Shown here piece by piece: positions 24,749 to 32,666 of a stretch of DNA of 38,660 nucleotides. The position numbers and the translations under genes were made by a program. Each line of letters opens with the position of its first letter. Position 1 is the first letter of the stretch. The stretch is from DATHTK01 sp035463295 (GTDB lineage: Bacteria; Actinomycetota; Rubrobacteria; Rubrobacterales; Rubrobacteraceae), in assembly GCA_035463295.1 (NCBI GenBank), contig DATHTK010000073.1, positions 1 through 38,660 on the forward strand. The letters run 5' to 3'. Under the pieces are notes generated by a model that saw only the letters and a list, made by a program, of their open reading frames with translations, searched no databases and was not told the DNA's origin.

Positions 24749-25356
24749 CCAGCCTCCCCGACCTCTTCGAGCCTCTCCCCCAACATCTTTCTCGCCCGGA
24801 AAAGCCGGCTCTTGACCGCCGGAATCGTGATGCCGAGTACCTCGGCTATCTCCGCGTAGCTCATGCCCTCGGAGTAACGAAGCGTGAGCGGGACGCCATA
24901 GGCCTCCGGGAGGGTCGCAACGACCTCCTGAATGCCCCGGGCCCGGTCGGCGTCGAGAGCCTCGGCCTCGGGGCCCCGCGCGACGGAGGCGTGCGTCTCC
25001 GGGTTGAACTCGACGATCTCTCTGCGGCGCCTCAGCGTGTCGACGCCGAGGTTGTTGGCGATGGCGAGCAACCACGTCTTGAAGCGGTAGTCGGGATTGA
25101 AGGTCTCGAGACGGTCGTACGCGCGCAAGAACACGTCCTGGACCAAGTCCTCGACCGAGACCTCGCGCCGCGCGTACGGGTAGAGCACGCGCCCCACCAG
25201 CCGCTCGTAGCGGCGGACGAGCTCCTCATAGGAGCGCAGATCACCATCCAGGGTGCGGGAGACCAGCTCGTTGTCCTCCAGCGCCTCGCGCCGGACGGCA
25301 AGGCCCCTCAGCCTCGTCCGCCAACCCCCTAGCGCCACAGTGGATGTGTACTCCAT
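24745..25356 (-). CDS. ECF RNA polymerase sigma factor (with cognate anti-sigma)
   Basis: 203 residues, SigE/SigW-like group. Region 2 shows YEELVRRYERLVGRVLYPYARREVSVEDLVQDVFLRAYDRL and FKTWLLAIANNLGVDTLRRR; region 4 has LPEAYGVPLTLRYSEGMSYAEIAEVLGITIPAVKSRLFRARK. No extra C-terminal domain. Start ATG 25354-25356 has no ribosome site, and a promoter lies so close that the leader is only a few bases. First gene of a three-gene operon with overlapping stop and start codons; probably autoregulated. Confidence 0.94.
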   Translation of the reverse strand: MEYTSTVALGGWRTRLRGLAVRREALEDNELVSRTLDGDLRSYEELVRRYERLVGRVLYPYARREVSVEDLVQDVFLRAYDRLETFNPDYRFKTWLLAIANNLGVDTLRRRREIVEFNPETHASVARGPEAEALDADRARGIQEVVATLPEAYGVPLTLRYSEGMSYAEIAEVLGITIPAVKSRLFRARKMLGERLEEVGEAG

Positions 25357-25365
25357 ATCAGAATG

Positions 25366-25395
25366 AGTATACGCTCCCCGCCTCCGAAAGTTTCC
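25366..25395 (-). promoter_or_regulatory. ECF-type promoter of the sigma/anti-sigma operon
   Basis: On the minus strand GGAAAC (25390-25395), 16 bases and CGTATA (25368-25373) fit an ECF-group promoter (GGAAC-type -35, CGT-type -10). This supports autoregulation by the sigma factor it drives. The same -10 can be read one step on as TATACT. Confidence 0.55.
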
Positions 25396-25688
25396 CCGGA
25401 GGCCCAGGCCCCAACCGGAGAGATCTCGCTCGTCCCCCTTTCGCCAGCGAGCTCCCTCCCCTCACTGCATCTCCCCCCATGCCGAGCGCCGGCATTTCGG
25501 ACGCCGTACGTTCCTATTCGACCCCCCGGTCCTCGCCGTCTCCCCCGAATAGAGGCAATGGCGCTCGCGCTCTACATCGACGGACCTCTTCTCCTAGCCT
25601 TCCCGACATTCACCACGCGACCTCGTGCTCGGCGCGGTCGCGACTCTGGGGCATCCTGGGTTCTTCGGGCACCTGTCGGGAGCGGTTC
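25396..25688. other. Non-coding gap between crp-type gene and ECF operon
   Basis: No frame here has a start, ribosome site and convincing composition. Together with the ECF promoter the gene-free stretch is 332 bases. Short local inverted repeats occur, but no clear terminator with a T-run is seen. Confidence 0.4.
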
Positions 25689-26417
25689 CTAGATCGAGAG
25701 CTGGCCGTCGACGGAGAGGCCCGAGGGGCCGGCGGCCTGTCTTGCGAGCGCGTCCGGTTCCAGGATAGCGATGCGGCGGCTGCGCGTTTCGATCAGGCCG
25801 TCGCGCTGGAACTCGCTCATCACCTTCGAGACGGCCTCGCGAGTCGAGGCGATCATGCTCGCCAGGTCCTGGTGGGTGAGGCGAACGCCGATCCGGGTTC
25901 TCCCTCCGTCCTGTTCGCCGAAACGCTCGCCCAGGTTCACGAGCAGTGTCGCCAGGCGGGTCGAGACCTCGCGGTGAAGGAGGCTTTCGATGACCTCGTC
26001 GGACTGCCGGAGCCTCTCCGAGAGGGAAGAGAAGAGGCGTAGAGCAAACTCGGGGTCGCTCTTGACGATCCGCTCGAGAGAGGCCTTCTGGATGCCGGCC
26101 ACTCGCGCTTCGGTGACGGCCTCGGCGAAGACGTCCTGCCACCGGCCCTCGACGAGGCTCAGCTTCCCGAAGACGCCGCCGTCCTTGAGGAGGGCGGTGG
26201 TGGCCTCCTTGTAGTCGCCGTAGATCTTGTAGAGCCGCACCGTCCCGGAGAGCACGAAGTAGAGCTGATCGTCGGGGTCCCCCGGCGTGAAGATGATGTC
26301 CTTCGGGCCGAACCGCCGCTCGACAACCCTGAGACCGGCCTCCTCGAAGTCCTCGATCCCGAACCCCTCGGGGGCGCCGGTCGCCGCGAAACCCCCCGTG
26401 CTATGCCCCGCTAGCAT
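25689..26417 (-). CDS. Crp/Fnr family transcriptional regulator
   Basis: A cyclic-nucleotide-binding-type beta barrel (about 35-135 in this start) includes DIIFTPGDPDDQLYFVLSGTVRLYK, and the C-terminal winged helix has LTHQDLASMIASTREAVSKVMSEFQRDGLI with the Arg-Glu recognition helix of Crp proteins. No Cys cluster for an Fnr iron-sulphur centre is present, so it senses a small ligand or none. Length is 242 from ATG 26415-26417. An upstream ATG at 26460-26462 would add 15 residues, but it lies inside a perfect TATAAT and has no ribosome site, so it would not be in the transcript. Confidence 0.92.
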   Translation of the reverse strand: MLAGHSTGGFAATGAPEGFGIEDFEEAGLRVVERRFGPKDIIFTPGDPDDQLYFVLSGTVRLYKIYGDYKEATTALLKDGGVFGKLSLVEGRWQDVFAEAVTEARVAGIQKASLERIVKSDPEFALRLFSSLSERLRQSDEVIESLLHREVSTRLATLLVNLGERFGEQDGGRTRIGVRLTHQDLASMIASTREAVSKVMSEFQRDGLIETRSRRIAILEPDALARQAAGPSGLSVDGQLSI

Positions 26418-26460
26418 CTGACCCGTCTGCCTCTCTGGAATACCCTTGCCAAACGCGCTC

Positions 26461-26466
26461 ATTATA
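26461..26466 (-). promoter_or_regulatory. -10 box of the Crp/Fnr regulator gene
   Basis: A perfect minus-strand TATAAT that contains the upstream ATG candidate. A transcript starting about seven bases later leaves a leader of roughly 35 bases to the ATG at 26417. The -35 is weak. Confidence 0.5.
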
Positions 26467-26530
26467 CCCGAGGGTTCGAGTATCCATTCCCATACCTATC
26501 ACGGAAGTTCGAGGCGTGGAGAGCGGATTC

Positions 26531-27070
26531 TCAGGCGGCCTTGCGACCCCAGCGCAACTCGACGCCCTCGCGCTTGGCGACGAAGAGGAGGTCGTCGCGC
26601 AGAGCGCCGATATCCCTGTCGTAGAGCGTAACTATGCAGAAACCGCTGTGGCGGTAAGCCCACACGAAAGGTGCGAGGTCCCCCACCACAGTGTTCTCGG
26701 ACCCCATCCCCCAGGCGTCGACCAGCGCGAGGCGGTTCTCCGGGAGGTCGAGCGCTATGCGCCACCCCGCGTCGGTCGGGACCTCGAAGTAGCCCGCCAG
26801 GTTACCGGCCGGCACCAAGCCGTCCTCCAGGTCCCGGGCGAAGGCTCTCTTGTGGGCTTCGACGCCCGCGAGGTAGTCCGCGTCGTCAACGAGCCTCGGG
26901 GGAGAGGGAACGTAGAGACGCTGGCGCGTCACCCTGACGCCCTCAGGGGGATAGAACCCTACGAAGGGAACCGGCGAGCGCCAGAGGTGCTGTATCACGC
27001 CTAGGGCCACGTTGCGCCGGCCCGCGGGGTCCCCGACGGACTCCGCGAAGCGCATCCCGGCTAGTCTCAT
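26531..27070 (-). CDS. Conserved-looking soluble protein of unknown function
   Basis: 179 residues, no signal peptide or membrane span. It reads as a real protein: balanced composition, G/C-ending codons, segments such as PVPFVGFYPPEGVRV, LAGYFEVPTDAGWRIALDLPENRLALVD and APFVWAYRHSGFCIVTLYD. I do not recognise the family and see no catalytic motif. Start chosen is ATG 27068-27070, with GGGAG nine bases upstream; an in-frame GTG at 27151 would add 27 mostly Arg-rich residues. Confidence 0.65.
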   Translation of the reverse strand: MRLAGMRFAESVGDPAGRRNVALGVIQHLWRSPVPFVGFYPPEGVRVTRQRLYVPSPPRLVDDADYLAGVEAHKRAFARDLEDGLVPAGNLAGYFEVPTDAGWRIALDLPENRLALVDAWGMGSENTVVGDLAPFVWAYRHSGFCIVTLYDRDIGALRDDLLFVAKREGVELRWGRKAA

Positions 27071-27225
27071 GTGTCGCGGCTCCCAGGGATGGGGTTCTCC
27101 CACGGGACGCAACCGCCTCCGGCGTCTGCTTATGCGACGGACATCTTCCACAGCCCGCGTATTCTACAACCTGGGAGCGGTCGCCGCCCGCCTACGGACC
27201 GCGCCGCGAGGCCAGAGAAACGAAA

Positions 27226-27248
27226 TGGCGGGGCGATATGCCCCGCCA
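27226..27248 (-). terminator. Intrinsic terminator of the zinc metalloprotease gene
   Basis: A 9-bp stem TGGCGGGGC / GCCCCGCCA with loop GATAT, 22 bases after the stop, followed on the minus strand by TTTCGTTT. Confidence 0.75.
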
Positions 27249-27270
27249 ATGGAATTACGTCGATCTGGTT

Positions 27271-27954
27271 CTACTGACGGCTCAGCATGATCAGGTAGAG
27301 CAGCGTCAGCAGCGAGGTGAGCGCAGCGGCGATGTAGGTAAAGGCGGCCGCGCTGAGAACCCGCTTGGTGCCGTCGGCCTCCGTGCGCGAGAGCATGCCG
27401 TAGCGGGTCAACAGGCCGTAGGCCCGGGTGGAAGCGTTGATCTCCACCGGGAGCGTGACCACGTGGAAGGCCAGGACCCCCGCGAAGGCGAGCACGGCGA
27501 GCTGGATAAAGAGCTGGCCCGTGGCCGTCCCGATCCCCAAGATGATCGCGAGGAAGAACAGCGGGAACCAGAGCTGCCCGGCGAAGTTGACGACCGGGAA
27601 GAGTCCCGCCCGCAGCTTCATCGGCATGTAGCCGGTCCCGTCCTGAATGGCGTGCCCGACCTCGTGAGCCGCCACGCTAACCGCAGCGATCGAATGTCCC
27701 TGGAAGTTGCCCTCTGAGAGACGCACGACCTTGCTGCGGGGGTCGTAGTGGTCCGTCAGGGTGCCGGCTACCGGCTCGACCTTCACGTTCGAGAGGTTGT
27801 TGCGGTCCAGTATCGTGCGCGCCACCTGTGCTCCGGTCATGCCGGCGTGGCTCATCTGCTTCGAGTACTTGGCGTAGGCGCTCCGTACCCAGAGCGCCGC
27901 GGCGCCGGAGATAAGGGCCCCAACGATCATCACCAATAGATAACCGCCCAACAA
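27271..27954 (-). CDS. YugP-type membrane zinc metalloprotease
   Basis: 227 residues, Zn_peptidase_2 family (YugP). An N-terminal span (3-24) is followed by a soluble region and the zinc motif HEVGHA near 102-107, within SVAAHEVGHAIQD. Further spans lie near 122-150, 155-175 and 205-225. LPVEINASTRAYGLL is a family signature. Membrane proteins of this type are found widely in Gram-positives; the substrate is unknown. Start is TTG 27952-27954 with AAGGAGG five bases upstream; the adjacent TTG (27951) is also possible. Divergent from the LysM gene. Confidence 0.88.
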   Translation of the reverse strand: MLGGYLLVMIVGALISGAAALWVRSAYAKYSKQMSHAGMTGAQVARTILDRNNLSNVKVEPVAGTLTDHYDPRSKVVRLSEGNFQGHSIAAVSVAAHEVGHAIQDGTGYMPMKLRAGLFPVVNFAGQLWFPLFFLAIILGIGTATGQLFIQLAVLAFAGVLAFHVVTLPVEINASTRAYGLLTRYGMLSRTEADGTKRVLSAAAFTYIAAALTSLLTLLYLIMLSRQ

Positions 27955-28051
27955 TTGTGCCTCCTTACAAACTTTGACTGGCCGATATTCTACTACATAC
28001 AAATACGGCTAGACGCCCGCAAAGGTTGCAGAAAGAGGCTGCAAACGACCG

Positions 28052-28080
28052 TTGGGAACGGGCCGATCCTCGATTATCTT
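28052..28080 (+). promoter_or_regulatory. Promoter of the LysM gene (leaderless candidate)
   Basis: TTGGGA (28052-28057), 17 bases, TATCTT (28075-28080), then six bases to the ATG at 28087. Predicted +1 is the A of ATG. Confidence 0.5.
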
Positions 28081-28086
28081 CCTTGA

Positions 28087-28356
28087 ATGAGACCCCGAAG
28101 CGTCTACAGGAGACGACGGCTCGGCGCCCTGCTGGCGGCCACCGCCGTGGCATACCTCCTCTACGCGAACGCCGGCGCGGCGGAGTCACAGCCCCGATAC
28201 CACACTGTCGAGCCCGGTGACACGCTCTGGCGCATCGCGACCGAGCACTACGCCCCGGGCGAGGACCCGCGCGAGAAGGTCGAGGAGATCCGGCACCAGA
28301 ACGGCCTGGAAGGGTACGCGATCCAGCCCGGCCTGCCCCTCGAACTCCCACGCTGA
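28087..28356 (+). CDS. Small exported LysM-domain protein
   Basis: 89 residues. An Arg-rich N-terminus (RPRSVYRRRRL) and a hydrophobic stretch at about 12-31 form a signal anchor or signal peptide. One LysM domain (about 37-86) begins YHTVEPGDTLWRIATEHY and ends IQPGLPLELP; it should bind peptidoglycan or chitin-like sugars. There is no catalytic domain, as in YneA-like or sporulation-type small LysM proteins. No ribosome site precedes the ATG; a -10-like box sits six bases before it. Followed by a bidirectional hairpin. Confidence 0.85.
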   Translation: MRPRSVYRRRRLGALLAATAVAYLLYANAGAAESQPRYHTVEPGDTLWRIATEHYAPGEDPREKVEEIRHQNGLEGYAIQPGLPLELPR

Positions 28357-28357
28357 G

Positions 28358-28387
28358 GCAAGGGCGGTTCTCGCGAACCGCCCTTGC
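28358..28387. terminator. Bidirectional terminator between the LysM gene and acs
   Basis: GCAAGGGCGGTTC and GAACCGCCCTTGC form a perfect 13-bp stem with loop TCGC, between two convergent genes. The core matches the 10.79-kb palindrome. Confidence 0.75.
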
Positions 28388-28414
28388 TCTAGAGCAACCG
28401 CTGTGCCGGACAGG

Positions 28415-30340
28415 CTAGCCTTGGCGGGCCTCCTTGAGATCGTCGACCACGGACGGGTCGGCGAGGGTGGAGGTATCTCCGAGGTCGTCCTCGCCCTGGG
28501 CGACGCCCTTCAGGATGCGGCGCATGATCTTGCCGCTCCTCGTCTTGGGGAGGTCGGGGGCGAAGATGATCTCCTTGGGCCGGGCGTGGGCGCCGATGGC
28601 CTTGCGCACCTGCTGGTTGATCTCCCCTATAAGCTCGTCCGAGCCCTCCTGATCGCCCTCGAGGGTTACGTAGGCGACGATAGCCTGCCCGGTGTCCTCG
28701 TCCTGGCGACCGATAACGGCGGCCTCGGCGACGGCCTTGTGGCCGACGAGGGCGCTCTCGACCTCGGCCGTGGAGATGCGGTGGCCGGAGACGTTCATCA
28801 CGTCGTCGACGCGGCCGGTGATCCAGAAGTACCCATCCTCGTCGCGTCGGGCGCCGTCGCCGGCGAAGTAGACGTCGCCGTACTTGTCCCAGTAGGTATC
28901 CCGGTAGCGCTCGGGGTCCTTGTAGAGGGTGCGCAGCATCCCGGGCCACGGCCGCTTCATGACGAGGTTGCCCCGCGCCTCGCCCTCTAGCTCGTTCCCC
29001 TCCTCGTCGTAGAGGGCTGCGAAGATGCCGGGGAAGGGATGGGTGGCGCTGCCGGGCTTGGTGGTGGTGAGGCCGGGGAGGGGGGTGATCATGATCCCAC
29101 CCGTCTCCGTCTGCCACCAGGTATCGACGATCGGGCACCTGCCGCCGCCGACGTTCTCGTGGTACCACTCCCACGCCCGCGGGTTGATCGGCTCTCCGAC
29201 CGTGCCGAGCAGCCTCAGTGATGAGAGGTCATGCTTCTCGAGGTCCTCGGTGCCGGCCTTCATGAACGCCCTTATGGCCGTCGGGGCGGTGTAGAGGATC
29301 GTGACCCCGTGGCGCTCGACGATGTCCCACCAGCGGTCGCTCTCCGGGTAGCTCGGCGTCCCCTCGAACATGAGGGTCGTGGCGCCGTTGGCCAGGGGTC
29401 CGTAGACGAGGTAGGAGTGCCCGGTGACCCAGCCGACGTCCGCCGTGCACCAGTAGGTGTCGTCGTCTTTGATGTCCATGACCCATTTGGTCGTCGCCTT
29501 GACGTGGGTGAGGTAGCCGCCCGTGGTGTGCACGATGCCCTTCGGCTTGCCCGTGGACCCGGAGGAGTAGAGGATGTACAGGATGTGCTCCGAGTCGAGC
29601 TGCTCGGCCGGGCACTCCGCCTCGGCCTCGCCCATGAGGTCGTCCCACCACCTGTCGCGGCCCTCGACGAGGTTCACCTCGTCGCCGGTGCGCCTGACGA
29701 TGACGACGCTCTCGACGCTCGGCGCGTCCTCGAGAGCCTCGTCGGCGTTCTGCTTGAGCGGTGTCTTTCTGCCGCCCCGGGGACCGGAGTCGGCGGTCAC
29801 GAGCACTTTAGCCTCGGCGTCGTTGATCCTGTCGCGCAACGCGTCGGGCGAGAATGCGCCGAAGACCACCGAGTGCGGCGCCCCGATCCGGGCGCAGGCG
29901 AGCATAGCTATGGCGAGCTCGGGAATCATGGGCAGGTAGATGGAGACCGGATCGCCCTTCTCGACCCCTAAGTCCTTGAGGACGTTGGCGAACTTCTTGA
30001 CCTCCTCGGTGAGCTCGGAGTAAGTGAAGGTTCGCGTGTCGCCCGGCTCGTCACCCTCCCAGAGAAGGGCGGTCTTGTCCCCCCTGCCCCCTGCGACCTG
30101 GTAGTCGAGGCAGTTGTAGGCGACGTTGAGCTCGCCGCCGACGAACCACTGGGCCTCAGGAGGGTCCCACTTCAAGACCTGGTCCCACTCCTTGAACCAG
30201 TGCAGGTCCCTGGCCCGCTCCGCCCAGAAGCCCTCGAAATCGTTCTCGGCCTCCTCGTAGATCGAGGGGTCGTTCACATTGGCCTGTTGCGCGAACTCCT
30301 CCGGCGGCTGATAGACCTTCTCTTGTGTCTCCTCGGCCAT
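28415..30340 (-). CDS. acs: Acetyl-CoA synthetase
   Basis: Activates acetate with ATP and CoA through acetyl-AMP. 641 residues, the normal length. Core motifs: the P-loop-like YSSGSTGKPKGIVHTTGGYL, DTWWQTETGG (adenylate binding) and the catalytic-lysine tail PKTRSGKIMRRIL, the usual site of regulatory acetylation. The N-terminal ACAS domain includes FEGFWAERARDLHWFKEWDQVL. Start ATG 30338-30340 has AAAGGAG six bases upstream; the frame extends eight codons further but without a ribosome site. It has its own promoter, no obvious partner genes (no ActP or deacylase nearby). Confidence 0.95.
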   Translation of the reverse strand: MAEETQEKVYQPPEEFAQQANVNDPSIYEEAENDFEGFWAERARDLHWFKEWDQVLKWDPPEAQWFVGGELNVAYNCLDYQVAGGRGDKTALLWEGDEPGDTRTFTYSELTEEVKKFANVLKDLGVEKGDPVSIYLPMIPELAIAMLACARIGAPHSVVFGAFSPDALRDRINDAEAKVLVTADSGPRGGRKTPLKQNADEALEDAPSVESVVIVRRTGDEVNLVEGRDRWWDDLMGEAEAECPAEQLDSEHILYILYSSGSTGKPKGIVHTTGGYLTHVKATTKWVMDIKDDDTYWCTADVGWVTGHSYLVYGPLANGATTLMFEGTPSYPESDRWWDIVERHGVTILYTAPTAIRAFMKAGTEDLEKHDLSSLRLLGTVGEPINPRAWEWYHENVGGGRCPIVDTWWQTETGGIMITPLPGLTTTKPGSATHPFPGIFAALYDEEGNELEGEARGNLVMKRPWPGMLRTLYKDPERYRDTYWDKYGDVYFAGDGARRDEDGYFWITGRVDDVMNVSGHRISTAEVESALVGHKAVAEAAVIGRQDEDTGQAIVAYVTLEGDQEGSDELIGEINQQVRKAIGAHARPKEIIFAPDLPKTRSGKIMRRILKGVAQGEDDLGDTSTLADPSVVDDLKEARQG

Positions 30341-30671
30341 CTCTCTCCTTTCCCTGTTTTTCACGACGATCCCCGCGCTGTCCTAGCGACGCGCGGCCCG
30401 CCACGGGCGCCGCGTGTCGAGGCGTTCCCCTCTCCACGCTTACCCGTATACGTTCCCAACATATTACCCATTATGACGCGGGTCAATCATCGGCACGCCC
30501 GTCACGTCGGGCGTCTCTGACGGCGTGGTCCGGGTGATCCCTGTGGGGTCTCCGTGCCGCGCGAGCAGGAGCGATCTCCGGGCGATCCGCTGACCCGCCG
30601 CGATGGACCGTGTGGTGTGAAATGTTTGTTAAAATCCTGCCTTCAGTAGCGGCGGAGAACGGCGGTAACGC
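30341..30671. promoter_or_regulatory. Divergent control region between acs and the LTA-synthase-like gene
   Basis: No gene. The acs promoter is listed separately. Toward the plus strand an A+T-rich patch near 30620-30640 with TAAAAT lies about 35 bases before the GTG at 30672 and may be that gene's -10, but no convincing -35 is seen. Confidence 0.4.
30459..30487 (-). promoter_or_regulatory. Sigma-A type promoter of acs
   Basis: On the minus strand TTGACC (30482-30487), 17 bases and TATGTT (30459-30464). Leader of about 110 bases to the acs start. Confidence 0.65.
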
Positions 30672-32558
30672 GTGCTGGCGAGGATACGAGGGCTGCTGAT
30701 CCGGGAAGACTGGGTCTATCTGTCGAGCCTCCTCGTGCCGCTGTTCCTCTACAATGTCGTGCTCAAGGTCGTGCGCATCGTTACCCAGTTCGACGTGCCG
30801 GGCCCGCTCGGGTTTCTGGATCAGGTCCGTTCGGACGTGTTGTTCAACCTGGGGTACGCGTTGTTCTGGGTCGGCGTCTTCGCCGCGGTGCGGGGGCGCG
30901 TAGCGCGCACGATCTCTGTGGTCCTCTTCCATCTGGCGGCCGTGGTGATGGTAGCCCTCTCGACCAGTGCCCACTTCTTCTACGAGAAGACCGGCTCGAC
31001 GCTGAACCTGGAGTTCGTGGTCGTCTCGCTGTCGTCGTTCGGGGAGATACGGGGGGTGATCTTCTCAGAGACCACCGTGGTTCACTGGCTCCTGGTCCTG
31101 GCGGTGCTCACCTACGCGATAGCGGGTCCCGCCATCGTCACCCGCCTCGTGACGGGCGCCTGGCGAGCCCCAGTCCGATCCCCCGGGCGGGCCTGGACCG
31201 CGCCGGCGGGCGCGGGAGCGGTGGCGCTGCTCCTTTTCTCGCTCTCCCTCGTCCCGAGCGCGACCGGAGCGGGCAACGCGTTCTCCCGCGACGCGCTCGC
31301 AAACATGCTCGTTAGCGAAGTCGCAACGCCGGAGATAGAGAAGACGCACCTCGCCGCCGACGAACTGCCGACGGAGACCAGGCTCGTGTCGCAGGGGAGG
31401 TCCGACAAGAGAAACGTCGTCGTGGTCTTTCTGGAGTCGACCCGCGCCGAGTCCACCACACCCTACAACGAGGATCTGAAGACGACGCCTTTTCTCGACA
31501 GGCTCGCGAAGAGGAGCCTGATGGCGGAGCGAGCCTACGCGGTCGTCCCCCATACCTCCAAGGCGCTCGTCGCCACCCTCTGCGGCGTCGCGCCGCCGCT
31601 GGACACCCGAAACACGGAGTCCGAACCCGACGTCATCCCGGCCCGGTGTCTCCCCGAACTGCTGAAGGAGGAGGGCTACCGGAGCGTCCACTTCCAGTCG
31701 GCGACGAAGAAGTTCGAGCGGCGCGCGATGCTCGTCGAGAACTTCGGCCAGGAGGACTTCTACCCGACGGAGGCGATGCAGAAGAAGGGGTTCCAGGAGG
31801 CCAACTACTTCGGCTACGAGGACAACATAATGCTAGAGCCGAGCCGCGACTGGCTCGAGGAGAACGGCGACGAGCCGTTCTTCGCGACCTACCTGACAGT
31901 GACGCCCCACCACGACTACGTCGTCCCCGACCGCTACGGGAAGAAGGAGTTCGCCCAGGACGAGGAGCTGAACAACTACCTGAACACCATCCGCTACCAG
32001 GACTTCTTCCTCAAAAACCTCTTCCGCCAGTACAGGCAGCTCGGGCTCTACGAGGACACCATCTTTATCTTGCTTGGAGACCACGGCGAGGGCTTCGGGG
32101 AGCACGGCCTCAAGCAGCACGACAACACCATCTACAACGAAGGGCTCCACATACCATTGCTGATCCACGACCCGGGCCGCCTGAAGGCCCAGCGCCTGGA
32201 GCCGCCCGTCGACGAGCTGGACGTTCTGCCGACGGTGGTGGACCTGCTCGGGTACAGGGTTGGCGGCGGGGACTACCCAGGGGTCTCGATGCTTGCACCT
32301 CCGAGGGAGAACCGGACGCTCATGGCGAGCTGCTACCACGAGCGCACGTGCCTGGCGAGCATCCGGGACGACGAGAAGTACATCTACTTCTACGGCAACA
32401 AGGGCGACGAGTACTACGACCTCTCCGAGGACCCACACGAGCGCGAGAACGTCATAGACCAACAGGACGAGGAGAGGATCGAGGAGCTTCGCAAGGACCT
32501 TCTGGCCTGGGAGGCGAAGGTCAAGCTCGCCTACAAGCAAAGACTCCAGAAGCGGTAG
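30672..32558 (+). CDS. LTA-synthase-family membrane sulfatase/phosphoglycerol transferase
   Basis: 628 residues. Five hydrophobic spans at about 14-38, 55-76, 80-100, 135-158 and 180-198 are followed by an external alkaline-phosphatase-fold domain. The metal site is indicated by FLESTRAES (Glu255), HTSKALVATLCG (Thr295, equivalent to the catalytic Thr of LtaS), GDHGEGFGEHG and later His residues. Likely a phosphoglycerol or phosphoethanolamine transferase acting on a glycolipid or wall polymer; the exact product is unknown. Start is GTG 30672-30674, with only a weak GGAG upstream. An enoyl-ACP reductase gene follows after 108 bases. Confidence 0.85.
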   Translation: MLARIRGLLIREDWVYLSSLLVPLFLYNVVLKVVRIVTQFDVPGPLGFLDQVRSDVLFNLGYALFWVGVFAAVRGRVARTISVVLFHLAAVVMVALSTSAHFFYEKTGSTLNLEFVVVSLSSFGEIRGVIFSETTVVHWLLVLAVLTYAIAGPAIVTRLVTGAWRAPVRSPGRAWTAPAGAGAVALLLFSLSLVPSATGAGNAFSRDALANMLVSEVATPEIEKTHLAADELPTETRLVSQGRSDKRNVVVVFLESTRAESTTPYNEDLKTTPFLDRLAKRSLMAERAYAVVPHTSKALVATLCGVAPPLDTRNTESEPDVIPARCLPELLKEEGYRSVHFQSATKKFERRAMLVENFGQEDFYPTEAMQKKGFQEANYFGYEDNIMLEPSRDWLEENGDEPFFATYLTVTPHHDYVVPDRYGKKEFAQDEELNNYLNTIRYQDFFLKNLFRQYRQLGLYEDTIFILLGDHGEGFGEHGLKQHDNTIYNEGLHIPLLIHDPGRLKAQRLEPPVDELDVLPTVVDLLGYRVGGGDYPGVSMLAPPRENRTLMASCYHERTCLASIRDDEKYIYFYGNKGDEYYDLSEDPHERENVIDQQDEERIEELRKDLLAWEAKVKLAYKQRLQKR

Positions 32559-32666
32559 CCCGCCTCCCCGGAGCGCCGTAGGCGGTTCTCCTTTTCCGGC
32601 TGGCGGGAGCACCGTGCATTTCCTAGACTGTGCCGGACTTCGACGCAACGAGAATCGGGAGGACGG

